A DNA stretch of 64,000 nt from Sphingobacterium olei (GTDB taxonomy: Bacteria > Bacteroidota > Bacteroidia > Sphingobacteriales > Sphingobacteriaceae): contig NZ_SUME01000003.1 of the NCBI RefSeq assembly GCF_005048855.1, positions 1 to 64,000 on the forward strand. The letters run 5' to 3'. The number at the start of each line of letters is the position of its first letter. The stretch's first letter is position 1. Below, piece by piece: positions 44,245-53,071 of the stretch. Below the pieces are notes generated by a model that worked only from the letters and a program-made list of their open reading frames with translations, did not search any database and was not told where the DNA came from. Both the position numbers and the translations under genes were made by a program.

Positions 44245-46218
44245 ATGATGTATAAAAAAAACAGCATGATATCAATAAGTAGTATAATAAGAAAATCAAT
44301 TTTAAGTATAACAGGAACACTTTTATTAAGTGTTCCTGTTATAGCGCAGCAAATGCAACCATTTCGTGTTATCCCCGAATTTCCGAAAGAGCAAGATACC
44401 GTTCAGCTGGTATATGATGCCCGGACGACGGTGTTGAAAAATGCAACGGAAATATCAGCAGCAATGACTGGATTCCAGGATTTTAAATGGATACAGGATA
44501 ATCTGAAATTTACAAAAAGAGATTCTGTTTGGACAGCAACCTATGTGTTGCCCCCGAATTTAGGTTTAATGAATTTGACTTTTCAATCTGACACTATTCA
44601 AGATAATGGAGGCGAGTTAACGTATTCCTATATTCTTACTGCAAACGACGGCCGTCAGGTCTCAGGTGGTTTGCTGGGCTGGGGTATGTTGCGTACCCCA
44701 CATATTGTGAAAGGCGTTCCTTATGTGGTGGATACAGCGGCTTACAAGACAGATGAAATTTTGCTGATGTGGGTCAAGTATGAATTGCAATATCATCCGG
44801 AGAATCGCTTTAAGGTGTTGTATGCAGCCGCAAGTGCACTGAAGCATATGGATAAAGAGGAGTCTTTAGGTAAACTGAATAACGAATTGGATGCGCTCCA
44901 GCAGATTCCTGATTTAAAAGAAGATAACTTTATGCAGCTTATGAAAGTGTATAAAGAGGTATTGCAGGATACAAGCAAGGTCAAGGAAATTGAAGGTAAA
45001 ATACGTTTGCAATTTCCCGATGGTAAATATGTAAGTGATTATCAGCGATTGGCTGATTTTAAATCAATACAAGAAGCAAAAACGGAGGAAGGGCGCTTAA
45101 AGGCAGCCATGTCATTTGTGGATAAACACCCTTACAACGAATCGGATGAGGAATTCAATGAAGCGAATCGCATTAGCCACATTACTGCCTATTGGATAAT
45201 CTCGGTCTATACCAGTATGCAGAAAGACTTTGCGGCTTATTCCAAGTATATCTCAACAGCTGCCCCTTATGAATCGCTATCTAATGTCATTTACAGATCC
45301 TTATATGTTCCCTATATTTCTCAGGCTAGTATGAATGCGCAGGAGATTTTACCTTATACACGGGTGGTATTAGAACGTTTAAACTACTACAAGGATAACT
45401 TTCAAGGGGACCGATTTTCCACACTTTACTATGCCAACGCGGCTCTTTTTGCCAAGATATTGGTAGATAATAACCTGTATGACGAAGCCTTTGTTTACGC
45501 TGCCGCAGCACAGAGTACCAAAATGTATGAAGACGCTAATCTAAACGACAGTTATGTCCGTGTTTTAGAGGGGCAAGGGAAAGCAAAGGAACTGCAGATG
45601 GCGTTGGAGAAGAGTTATTCGCTCAACCAAAGTTCAACTTACATGTTAGAGCTGATGAAGACGTTGTATACCAAACGCAATAAATCAGAGAAGGGATACG
45701 AGAGTTATCTGGCTAGTTTGAAGGATGCGGATAAGGGAAAAGAATTGAAAGAGAAAGTTCAAAAACTACTAATCAATAAGGATTTTGCTGATTTTCAGTT
45801 GCTGGACCAGAATGGAAATAATGTGCGTCTGTCTGATCAGAAGGGTAAAATCATTGTCCTTGATTTTTGGGCGTCTTGGTGTGCACCTTGTAAAGCAGCC
45901 TTTCCAGGGATGAAACTTGCCGTGGACCACTTTAAAAATGACCCTAATGTTGTTTTTTATTTTGTAGATACCCAAGAGAAAAAGGATATGAAGGAGTATG
46001 TCACCAACTATATGAAGGAAAATGATTATCCGTTTACGGTGTTGTTGGATGGCGATAGTAAAGCGTCGAAGGCAGCTGGTGTGGGCGCAATCCCGCATAA
46101 GATGGTAGTAGGTCCTAATGGTAAATTGCGCTTTTCCGAAGTAGGCTATATGGGCAGTTCCTCCGAGCTTGCGGATGAAATTATTGAAATGGTACAGGTA
46201 TTAAAAACGGAAAAATAA
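44245..46218 (+). CDS. TlpA-type thioredoxin-fold protein with long N-terminal helical region
   Basis: A 657-residue exported protein (signal to about residue 36, VIAQQ; the second ATG at 44248 is also possible). Residues about 40-150 are a beta-rich domain, about 160-500 a mostly helical TPR-like region, and about 515-655 a thioredoxin domain. The thioredoxin domain has FWASWCAPCKAAFPGMK and a CxxC at Cys546/Cys549. Such fusions reduce or exchange disulfides in the periplasm and accompany SusCD loci handling proteins or metals. A perfect 16-bp hairpin lies in the signal-peptide codons (44307-44343). It is 30 bp after the PKD gene and 1 bp before the hydrolase gene. Confidence 0.88.
   Translation: MMYKKNSMISISSIIRKSILSITGTLLLSVPVIAQQMQPFRVIPEFPKEQDTVQLVYDARTTVLKNATEISAAMTGFQDFKWIQDNLKFTKRDSVWTATYVLPPNLGLMNLTFQSDTIQDNGGELTYSYILTANDGRQVSGGLLGWGMLRTPHIVKGVPYVVDTAAYKTDEILLMWVKYELQYHPENRFKVLYAAASALKHMDKEESLGKLNNELDALQQIPDLKEDNFMQLMKVYKEVLQDTSKVKEIEGKIRLQFPDGKYVSDYQRLADFKSIQEAKTEEGRLKAAMSFVDKHPYNESDEEFNEANRISHITAYWIISVYTSMQKDFAAYSKYISTAAPYESLSNVIYRSLYVPYISQASMNAQEILPYTRVVLERLNYYKDNFQGDRFSTLYYANAALFAKILVDNNLYDEAFVYAAAAQSTKMYEDANLNDSYVRVLEGQGKAKELQMALEKSYSLNQSSTYMLELMKTLYTKRNKSEKGYESYLASLKDADKGKELKEKVQKLLINKDFADFQLLDQNGNNVRLSDQKGKIIVLDFWASWCAPCKAAFPGMKLAVDHFKNDPNVVFYFVDTQEKKDMKEYVTNYMKENDYPFTVLLDGDSKASKAAGVGAIPHKMVVGPNGKLRFSEVGYMGSSSELADEIIEMVQVLKTEK
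44307..44343 (+). other. Perfect 16-bp hairpin inside signal-peptide codons
   Basis: TATAACAGGAACACTT (44307-44322) pairs perfectly with AAGTGTTCCTGTTATA (44328-44343) around TTATT. It starts about 62 bases after the start codon and codes for SITGTLLLSVPVIA. All 16 pairs are Watson-Crick. No T-run follows. Confidence 0.85.
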
Positions 46219-46219
46219 A

Positions 46220-47299
46220 ATGACTAGGATGTTAAAAGGATGTTTGCTGATTGGACTCTGGTTCTCTGCTTTAAATATAGCAGGTGCGCAGCAGTTTAAC
46301 TCGGAAGAGGTTATATTTGAAGCAAAGGGTGATACGATCCAAATCGGCGCAACAATTACCAGTCCCCGGGAGGCTGGACAATTTCCGGCGCTTGTGCTTC
46401 TCTCTGGAACCGGACCGCAAGACAGAGATTGTACGATGGCGGGTCAAAAGTTATTTGCCCAAATAGCCGGTTACCTGAGCGAGCGCGGCTATATTGTATT
46501 GCGAATGGATGACCGTGGCGTGGGGAAGACAACAGGAACCTATCAACAAGCTACTACAGCCGACTTTGCAAAAGATGCTTTGCAGGCTGTTGATTTCTTG
46601 AAGACCTATCCAAACGTAGATAGCAGAAAAATTGGTCTCTTGGGCCATAGCGAAGGTGGAGCTGCGATGTCTATCGCCGCGTCACAGTCTAAAGATGTCA
46701 CTTTCCTCGTTAGTTTGGCTGGACTAGCCACCAACGGTATGGAGTCATTATTGATTCAGAATGAAAATATTGTACGCAATTCGCCTGCGACACCTGTGGA
46801 TCAAAAGCGATATAACCAGATAAATAGACTGATGTTCTCGACAGCTTATCAGTATGCCCAATCCGATAGTTTGGAAAGCAAGCTGAATGAGGTTTATGAC
46901 TACTGGAAAATCAAAGATGACCTCTATTTCAAAACCTTAGGTAAGGAATGGGATCACTTTCGTTTTCCGATCTATTCATACGCCATGCAGGCCGTTGGAC
47001 CGTGGTACCGTTATTTCGTTCGCTATAACGCAGAATTGGTGTTGAGCCAGGTCGATGTGCCTATATTAGCATTAAATGGCGACAAGGATGTTTATGTGGA
47101 TCCTACTAATCTGGAGGGATGGCAGAAATACAGCAAGTCCGGACAGAAGGGGTTGGTAACGACTCATTTATTGCCAAACGTCAATCACCTAATGCAAGCG
47201 TGTAAGACCTGTGACGCCAAAGAGTATGCGGAACTGGGGACGATACCGACAAGTACATTGGCTATCATTACCGCATGGTTAAATAAAACAGTAAAATAG
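46220..47299 (+). CDS. Secreted alpha/beta-hydrolase (serine aminopeptidase S33-like)
   Basis: A 359-residue protein with signal peptide (to AGAQ, about 24). The nucleophile motif GHSEGG places Ser144; LRMDDRGVG, LALNGDKDVYVDP (acid) and LPNVNHLMQ (His) complete the fold. Related proteins act as esterases or proline-type aminopeptidases in the periplasm. It starts 1 bp after the TlpA-like gene and is the last gene of the operon, followed by the terminator at 47439. An ester or peptide substrate is not decided by sequence. Confidence 0.82.
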   Translation: MTRMLKGCLLIGLWFSALNIAGAQQFNSEEVIFEAKGDTIQIGATITSPREAGQFPALVLLSGTGPQDRDCTMAGQKLFAQIAGYLSERGYIVLRMDDRGVGKTTGTYQQATTADFAKDALQAVDFLKTYPNVDSRKIGLLGHSEGGAAMSIAASQSKDVTFLVSLAGLATNGMESLLIQNENIVRNSPATPVDQKRYNQINRLMFSTAYQYAQSDSLESKLNEVYDYWKIKDDLYFKTLGKEWDHFRFPIYSYAMQAVGPWYRYFVRYNAELVLSQVDVPILALNGDKDVYVDPTNLEGWQKYSKSGQKGLVTTHLLPNVNHLMQACKTCDAKEYAELGTIPTSTLAIITAWLNKTVK

Positions 47300-47407
47300 T
47301 GAGCAGGAACCAAGGAAGAGTATAGTTGTCCTTCAAGGAATCCATGGACTCATTTGGCGTCGCAGTTCTTCCGATAACAATAGTGTAAATGAGCTCATTT
47401 TGTTGGG

Positions 47408-47439
47408 TTTGTGAATACAATACATTTTGTCTAAGTTTG
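47408..47439 (+). promoter_or_regulatory. Promoter for the MFS gene, embedded in a terminator
   Basis: TTTG (47408-47411) and TAAGTTTG (47432-47439) are spaced by exactly 20 bp, a textbook Bacteroidota promoter. The expected start near 47446 falls inside the stem of the terminator. Confidence 0.6.
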
Positions 47440-47470
47440 CCCCTTATCTGTGATGAGGGGCATTTTTTTT
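47439..47470 (+). terminator. Intrinsic terminator of the second SusC/SusD operon
   Basis: GCCCCTTATC pairs with GATGAGGGGC (one T-G wobble) around TGT, followed by A and eight T. It closes the operon that ends with the S33 hydrolase 140 bp upstream. Confidence 0.8.
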
Positions 47471-47504
47471 AGTGTGGTTGGGTAGGAATTGAATTGAAAA
47501 TTTT

Positions 47505-48722
47505 ATGAATAGAGATATAGATACACCAACTTCTCCGGTAGTTAAAAATACAGTATATGCTATTTTGTTTGCTATTAGTTTCAGTCATTTGCTTAATGAT
47601 CTATTGCAGGCAGTCGTGCCGGCTATCTATCCGATGCTTAAGGAGAATTTTAAATTGAGCTTTACGCAGGTGGGGTTAATTACGTTGGTGTTCCAGTTAT
47701 CAGCTTCAATATTTCAACCTTTAGTGGGATATTATACGGATAAACGACCTAATCCGCTCTCCTTGGCCATTGGTATGGGATTTACATTGATTGGATTAAT
47801 CTGTATATCGCTTGCCCCAAGTTATGGCTTTGTTCTTGCTTCGGTGAGCTTGATCGGGATAGGATCTTCCATATTCCATCCCGAAGCTTCGCGTGTTGCC
47901 CAGCTGGCATCAGGAGGCAGGAAAGGTTTGGCACAGTCCATCTTTCAGGTAGGAGGAAACGCAGGGAGTGCGATTGGTCCATTGATTGCCGCTCTAATTG
48001 TTATACCGCATGGTCAGGCTTATATCAGTTGGTTCGCATTGTTCGCGCTATTGGCCATTGTTATCCTGACGGCTGTGGGTAAGTGGTACAAAGCAAACAT
48101 GGTCGTGAACACTTCTACATCCAGAGTAGCTAAACTTGAGATAGGGGCACCGGTTCTGAGCAAAGGAAAAATTACGCTTTCGATCGGTATTTTATTGGTG
48201 CTGATCTTTTCTAAGTATTTTTATATGGCTTCCATGACAAGTTATTTCACGTTCTATTTGATCGATAAGTTTGGTCTCTCGGTTCAACAATCTCAAATCT
48301 ATCTTTTTGCTTTTCTAGCGGCGGTTGCTGCAGGTACTATTCTCGGCGGACCTTTGGGAGATCGGTACGGGCGCAAGCTTATTATCTGGGTTTCTATTTT
48401 AGGGGCTGCTCCTTTTACGTTGCTTTTACCTCATATGGATCTTTTTTGGACGGTTGTGTTAGCTGTACTGATCGGGGTAATTATTTCTTCGGCTTTTTCA
48501 GCTATTTTAGTCTATGCGACAGATTTGGTCCCAGGAAAAGTGGGGATGATAGCAGGTCTATTTTTTGGTTTTGCTTTTGGAATGGGTGGGATAGGATCGG
48601 CGCTCTTAGGATGGCTGGCTGATCACACCAGCATACAATACGTCTTTCAGGTTTGTGCTTATCTTCCGCTGATCGGTATTATTACAGGCTTATTGCCCAA
48701 TATTGCAGGTAAACGGAAGTAA
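47505..48722 (+). CDS. MFS transporter, fosmidomycin-resistance (Fsr) type
   Basis: A 405-residue, 12-helix MFS carrier. The Fsr group is indicated by SFSHLLNDLLQAVVPAIYPMLKENFKLSFTQVGLITLVFQLSASIFQPLVGYYTDKRP near the N-terminus, GSSIFHPEASRVAQLASGGRKGLAQSIFQVGGNAGSAIGP, and GDRYGRKLIIWVS in the second half. Members export drugs or small anionic metabolites. The promoter at 47408 drives it; the Crp-family gene follows after 34 bp and may be co-transcribed. Confidence 0.86.
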   Translation: MNRDIDTPTSPVVKNTVYAILFAISFSHLLNDLLQAVVPAIYPMLKENFKLSFTQVGLITLVFQLSASIFQPLVGYYTDKRPNPLSLAIGMGFTLIGLICISLAPSYGFVLASVSLIGIGSSIFHPEASRVAQLASGGRKGLAQSIFQVGGNAGSAIGPLIAALIVIPHGQAYISWFALFALLAIVILTAVGKWYKANMVVNTSTSRVAKLEIGAPVLSKGKITLSIGILLVLIFSKYFYMASMTSYFTFYLIDKFGLSVQQSQIYLFAFLAAVAAGTILGGPLGDRYGRKLIIWVSILGAAPFTLLLPHMDLFWTVVLAVLIGVIISSAFSAILVYATDLVPGKVGMIAGLFFGFAFGMGGIGSALLGWLADHTSIQYVFQVCAYLPLIGIITGLLPNIAGKRK

Positions 48723-48756
48723 GGGTTTAAATTGGATATAAAAAATAGTAAAAGAG

Positions 48757-49317
48757 ATGCAGCTCATCACTTATCTTAAAGAAAAATTCCGCTTATCTGA
48801 CGACTTGTTGTCACAGATCGAACTGGTTTGTTCAACAAAGATCTTTAATAAAAGAGACGTGATTTTATCTCCCGCACGTTATTCCAAGCATATTTTTTTT
48901 ATAGAGAAGGGATTGGTACGTATTTTTTACGAAAAAACGGATAAAAAGATCACCCATTACTTTTGTCCGGAGAATACGTTTGCGGCCGGGTCGGAAAGTG
49001 TTTTTTACAATAAATTGTCGCAGTACGGGATTGAAGCGATCGAACAAACTGAAGTAACCATTATTCCTTTCTCTGTTATTGAAAAGCTAGCGGATGAATC
49101 TCTTGCAATGAATAAAGTCGTTCAGCAGATATTGTTGGATGCATTAATTGGATTTTCTTCCCGATTGCACAGTATGCAGTTCGAAACCGCTCAAGAGCGT
49201 TATCAAAAATTTTTAGAGACGAATCCCGAAATTCTACTGCGTGCACCCTTAGGTGACATTGCGAGCTATCTCGGGATATCACAACAAACCCTAAGCGTAA
49301 TACGCGCAGGCAAGTAG
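48757..49317 (+). CDS. Crp/Fnr-family cyclic-nucleotide-binding-fold regulator
   Basis: A 186-residue protein. A cNMP-binding beta-roll (about 10-115; KHIFFIEKGLVRIFYEKTDKKITHYFCPENTFAAGSESVFY) is followed by a dimer helix and a short helix-turn-helix (LGDIASYLGISQQTLSVIRAGK). The usual phosphate-cassette residues that bind cAMP are not seen, as in many Bacteroidota members. It lies between two exporters; the 22-bp palindrome downstream (49374-49395) is a candidate target. A role in controlling the TolC operon is inferred from position. Confidence 0.85.
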   Translation: MQLITYLKEKFRLSDDLLSQIELVCSTKIFNKRDVILSPARYSKHIFFIEKGLVRIFYEKTDKKITHYFCPENTFAAGSESVFYNKLSQYGIEAIEQTEVTIIPFSVIEKLADESLAMNKVVQQILLDALIGFSSRLHSMQFETAQERYQKFLETNPEILLRAPLGDIASYLGISQQTLSVIRAGK

Positions 49318-49373
49318 CCCACCCTTTTACTGCTTTCTTTCTGCTAATTCAATGTTTTGAACAACAAGTTTCG

Positions 49374-49395
49374 TTTTTTAAGATATCTTAAAAAA
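49374..49395. promoter_or_regulatory. Perfect 22-bp palindrome, probable operator of the TolC efflux operon
   Basis: Six T, then AAGATATCTT, then six A: self-complementary over all 22 bases. A near -7 box (GACCTTTG, 49414-49421) follows, placing the palindrome over the -33 region. Confidence 0.55.
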
Positions 49396-49478
49396 AGTAA
49401 ATCAAATTTACGAGACCTTTGTTTTAGAATTGAAAATGTATAATGATACCATTATTACCACGGAATAAAAACAGGCAG

Positions 49479-50873
49479 ATGAAGAATAAATCACGGGTGT
49501 GTTATGGTTTAGTAGGCACTATGCTTTTAATGGCACCCATTGTAAAAGCACAAGAATATGTCTCTCCGAAATTAAAACAGGTCGTGCAGCAGGCATTGCT
49601 GTCTAATAGGGGGTTGAAATTGAAATCATATGAGGTAACAAAGGTACAGCTAGAAGCGGAAGGTGTAGATGCGAAAAAGTTGCCGCATGTTTCGGCAACG
49701 GGATTATACACGTATATCAACGGAAGTGGTCAAATCGATCTACCTGCATCCAGTATCCCACTGTTTGATTTGGGGTTATTTGAAGGTGCTACTGATTTCG
49801 GTCTGCGTTCGCAGGCAGCCTTTGTGGGGGTCAGTGCCAAACAGATCATATTCTCCGGACTACAGATTCCAAACGGTCAAAAAGCACTTCAGGAAAAGGC
49901 AAAAGCACAACAGTATCTCGTAGAGGCCAACAAGGAAAATATCGTAAAAGATATCATCTCGACTTTTGATCAACTCATGTTACTTAAAGAGGTGGATAAA
50001 TTAATAGCAGATTCTGAAATTAGATTAAAGAAAGAACAGGAAAAAGTAAATAAGGCGATAGAAAATGGACTGGCGATTCCGTATGACAGAGATAAGCTAA
50101 AGTTGGCCATGCTGGAGCTGGATGAAAAAAAGGTCGAAGTAGAAGGCAATAGAAATTTACTCTACAAGAAGTTGGAACAGGAAACCTCTTTATCTTTCGA
50201 TGAGTTAAATCGTGTGGTTTATTCATTAACACCGTGGAACTTATCCGAATTGCCGGCTGGTGTAGAAAATCGATTGGAACTAAAAGCGCTAAATACTTCC
50301 GCTAAAGCCTATGAATATGTTTATAAGAAGGAAAAGGGGGCATCTCTACCTGCAGTTTTTGCTTTCGGGTCTGTTAATTATTTAAATGTATTTGATACGC
50401 AATTGACGATCAAGGATATGCCTGTTGTTGGGAACGTAGACTTATCATCAAATCACCTGAAGTTGCGACCTAATTTCATGGTAGGGGTGGGTGCGAAGTG
50501 GGACATTTTCACAGGAGGCGAACACCGGAATAAATTGAAGCAAGTTAAAATAGATCAAGAAATCAATGCAATGAAACTCGCTGATACGGAAGAAAAATTG
50601 AATCTATTGTTGGAAAAGAATAAGGTTACGTATGCGACCTCCCGGCAACGATATCGCGTGGGGGAACAACAGATCAAGATCGCAGAAAACAATTTGGTAT
50701 TGGCGACTAAACAATATGAAGCTGGTTTGATTGAAATGACAGAAAGACTCTCTGCCGAAAATGATTGGTATAAGGTGAAGTTAAACTATTACAACAACAT
50801 ACTTCAGCAGAGGCAGGCCGCAATGGATTTATTGCACACCTCTGGCACATTGGTACAAACGATGTTTGAATAA
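49479..50873 (+). CDS. TolC-family outer-membrane efflux channel
   Basis: The frame starts at 49443, but ATG 49479 (MKNKSRVCYGLVGTMLLMAPIVKAQ) gives the signal peptide directly; 464 residues. The two long coiled-coil repeats (about 135-195 and 355-450 in helices such as AKAQQYLVEANKENIVKDIISTFDQLMLLKEVDKLIADSEIRLKKEQEKVNKAIENGL) and KLPHVSATGLYTYINGS typify outer-membrane efflux proteins. It pairs with the membrane-fusion protein 8 bp downstream. Substrate unknown. Confidence 0.88.
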   Translation: MKNKSRVCYGLVGTMLLMAPIVKAQEYVSPKLKQVVQQALLSNRGLKLKSYEVTKVQLEAEGVDAKKLPHVSATGLYTYINGSGQIDLPASSIPLFDLGLFEGATDFGLRSQAAFVGVSAKQIIFSGLQIPNGQKALQEKAKAQQYLVEANKENIVKDIISTFDQLMLLKEVDKLIADSEIRLKKEQEKVNKAIENGLAIPYDRDKLKLAMLELDEKKVEVEGNRNLLYKKLEQETSLSFDELNRVVYSLTPWNLSELPAGVENRLELKALNTSAKAYEYVYKKEKGASLPAVFAFGSVNYLNVFDTQLTIKDMPVVGNVDLSSNHLKLRPNFMVGVGAKWDIFTGGEHRNKLKQVKIDQEINAMKLADTEEKLNLLLEKNKVTYATSRQRYRVGEQQIKIAENNLVLATKQYEAGLIEMTERLSAENDWYKVKLNYYNNILQQRQAAMDLLHTSGTLVQTMFE

Positions 50874-50881
50874 TTATACAT

Positions 50882-51841
50882 ATGAAGCATATACATATAA
50901 TCCCATTTCTACTACTGATTGTGGCTTGTCAGAGTCAATCAAAAAGAGTCGACCAAGTTGACGGAAAAGTGGAACGCGAACAAATAACCGTCGTGACTAA
51001 AGTCCCTGGAAAAATCGAAAAAATCCTTGTTCAGGAAGGTGACATCGTACAGGCGGGAGATACCTTGGCTATATTGGATATCCCGGAAGTAGACGCAAAA
51101 GAAGAGCAGGCGTTAGGCGCATTGGAATCCGCCGAAGCCCAATATAATATGGCAGTAAAAGGAGCTACTGCTGGTCAGTTGGTACAGCTGCAGGCTAAAG
51201 TCGATGGCTTAAAGGAGCAATATGATTTTGCGCAGAAGTCGATTGATCGGTTAAATAATCTGCTGAAAGATAGTTTGATTTCCCAACAGAAATATGACGA
51301 AACGTATGCGAAATACCAAGGCGCTAAAAATCAGTACTTAGCGGCACAGGCCGAAATAGCTGAGGTGAAAAGCGGCACCCGGTATGAACAACAGGTGATG
51401 GCATTAGGCCAAAAGGACCGGGCGAAAGGAGCCGTGTCGGAAGTACGTGTCGCTGCAAGGGAAAAGTTTGTTGTCGCGCCTCAGCAAATGACCATTGAAA
51501 CGATCAACCTCAAAATAGGAGAATTGGCTCTTGCTGGGTATCCTATATTTAACGGTTATTTAAATGAATCTACTTACTTCAGATTTACGATACCCGAGAA
51601 TAAAATTGGGAAAGTAAAAAAAGGAGCAACGATAGCAATACAGGTCCCATATTTAGACAACAAGATTATACAGGGAAAAGTCGTTTCTTTGAAGACCTTG
51701 AGCTCCTACGCTAACATTGCGACAGCTTATCCAGATTACGATCAGCAACAGACCTTATTTGAAATTAAGGTGCTGCCTGTGGATCCGCAGGTTGGACAGG
51801 ATTTACTCACCAGGACCACGGTGAAACTAACATTAGATTAG
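50882..51841 (+). CDS. HlyD-type membrane-fusion lipoprotein
   Basis: A 319-residue periplasmic adaptor with a lipobox (LLIVAC, Cys16). The biotinyl-lipoyl half-motif VPGKIEKILVQEGDIVQAGDTLAILDIPEVDAKEEQ begins at about 45, a helical hairpin follows (about 70-170; DGLKEQYDFAQKSIDRLNNLLKDSLISQQKYDETYAKYQGAKNQ), then the beta-barrel (FTIPENKIGKVKKGATIAIQVPYLDNKIIQGKVVSLK). It should bridge the TolC channel and the ABC-2 permease encoded directly after it (ATG at 51842 next to the stop). Confidence 0.9.
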   Translation: MKHIHIIPFLLLIVACQSQSKRVDQVDGKVEREQITVVTKVPGKIEKILVQEGDIVQAGDTLAILDIPEVDAKEEQALGALESAEAQYNMAVKGATAGQLVQLQAKVDGLKEQYDFAQKSIDRLNNLLKDSLISQQKYDETYAKYQGAKNQYLAAQAEIAEVKSGTRYEQQVMALGQKDRAKGAVSEVRVAAREKFVVAPQQMTIETINLKIGELALAGYPIFNGYLNESTYFRFTIPENKIGKVKKGATIAIQVPYLDNKIIQGKVVSLKTLSSYANIATAYPDYDQQQTLFEIKVLPVDPQVGQDLLTRTTVKLTLD

Positions 51842-53044
51842 ATGGGACGTATGTTGAAAACAATCTTAACATTGATCAAAAGGGAATTTAACCTATTTTA
51901 CAACAATAAGGTCCTACTCGTCCTCTTTATTGGCGCTCCTATTATGTATAGCGTACTGATAGGAAATGTATACCAAAAAGGTAAGGTAACGGATCTACCC
52001 GTTATTGTAGTCGACGAAGACAATAGTCCTATGTCGCATACATTCATTAATATGTTGGAAGATAACGAGAGTGTTGTGGTATCGGCTATTTTACCATCTT
52101 TATTTAATTCAAGGGATTTCGCCATTAAAGCTGACGCAACAACGGTGGTACACATTCCCAAAGGTTTTGCATCTGGTGTACAACAAAATCGATTGCCCGA
52201 AGTAACGGTATTTGTAGATGGCTCCAATACGTTAACATCTAATACGGCATTAATGGCCGTAAATGTGGTTGCTATGACAATGAAAGCTGGTGTGCAGATC
52301 GAATCGCAAAAGAAAAAAGGTGTACCCGAATACATTGCTTCGCAACAGTATGAGCCCTTTAAAACGACTATTATAAAACAAAATATCCGAAGCGGGAATT
52401 ATTTGTATTTTATGTTACCAGGTGTTTTGATTACTGTTTTTCAACAGGTTTTGCTGTTGGGTTTAGCGCTGTCTTTTGCGTCGGAGTTTGAAAATAAAAC
52501 GTTTAAGGATCTGGCGACTAAAATGCCTAACGCCTTGGGATTGATGTTGGTTAAAGTGATTCCCTATATACTGATGTCTATTGGTATTGTGGTTCTATAT
52601 TGGATGGTAGGTGTATATTATCACATGCCACTGCACGCTAGTTTCTGGTGGTTTATATTGTCCACTTTTGTGTTTGTCATGGCAGTTTGTGGATTAGGAA
52701 TATTGGTAAGTATCCTGTTGCCCAGTCAATTAAAAGCGACGGAAGTGTTGATGGTTATTGCTACGCCGGCTTTTATTGTAAGCGGATTTACATGGCCGCT
52801 GAGCCAGATGCCGAGCTGGATTCAGCACATCTCGTCGGTTATTCCCACGACCCATTATTTAAAAATATTTAGACTCCTATTTATCCAACAGGCAGAAACA
52901 TATCATCTCCATATGCCCCTGCTTGCTTTAGCAATAATCACTACAGTCTGCTTTATAGCAGCATGGATTATTCTTTCCATTAAGATTAAAAAAGTCGGGA
53001 GTATTGCACGAACAGGAAAAGATGAAAAAAGTTCGGTAACATAA
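51842..53044 (+). CDS. ABC-2-type transporter permease
   Basis: A 400-residue integral membrane protein: one N-terminal helix (ILTLIKREFNLFYNNKVLLVLFIGAPIMYSVLIG), a large periplasmic domain (about 40-180) and five C-terminal helices (LYFMLPGVLITVFQQVLLLGLALSFASEFENKTFKDL ... FVFVMAVCGLGILVSILLPSQLKATEVLMV, PAFIVSGFTWPLSQMP). This is the YhhJ/YbhR layout. No ATPase gene is present in the operon, so the ATP-binding subunit must come from elsewhere or from a second permease-fusion partner. It is the last gene, with a hairpin after it. Confidence 0.88.
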   Translation: MGRMLKTILTLIKREFNLFYNNKVLLVLFIGAPIMYSVLIGNVYQKGKVTDLPVIVVDEDNSPMSHTFINMLEDNESVVVSAILPSLFNSRDFAIKADATTVVHIPKGFASGVQQNRLPEVTVFVDGSNTLTSNTALMAVNVVAMTMKAGVQIESQKKKGVPEYIASQQYEPFKTTIIKQNIRSGNYLYFMLPGVLITVFQQVLLLGLALSFASEFENKTFKDLATKMPNALGLMLVKVIPYILMSIGIVVLYWMVGVYYHMPLHASFWWFILSTFVFVMAVCGLGILVSILLPSQLKATEVLMVIATPAFIVSGFTWPLSQMPSWIQHISSVIPTTHYLKIFRLLFIQQAETYHLHMPLLALAIITTVCFIAAWIILSIKIKKVGSIARTGKDEKSSVT

Positions 53045-53046
53045 AA

Positions 53047-53068
53047 AAGGGGTATTAAAATCCCCCTT
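53047..53068 (-). terminator. Terminator between convergent genes
   Basis: AAGGGG pairs with CCCCTT (53063-53068) with a 10-base loop, and a run of A precedes it on the plus strand (a T-run on the minus strand). It most clearly terminates the oxygenase gene and may also end the efflux operon. Confidence 0.5.
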
Positions 53069-53071
53069 AAA

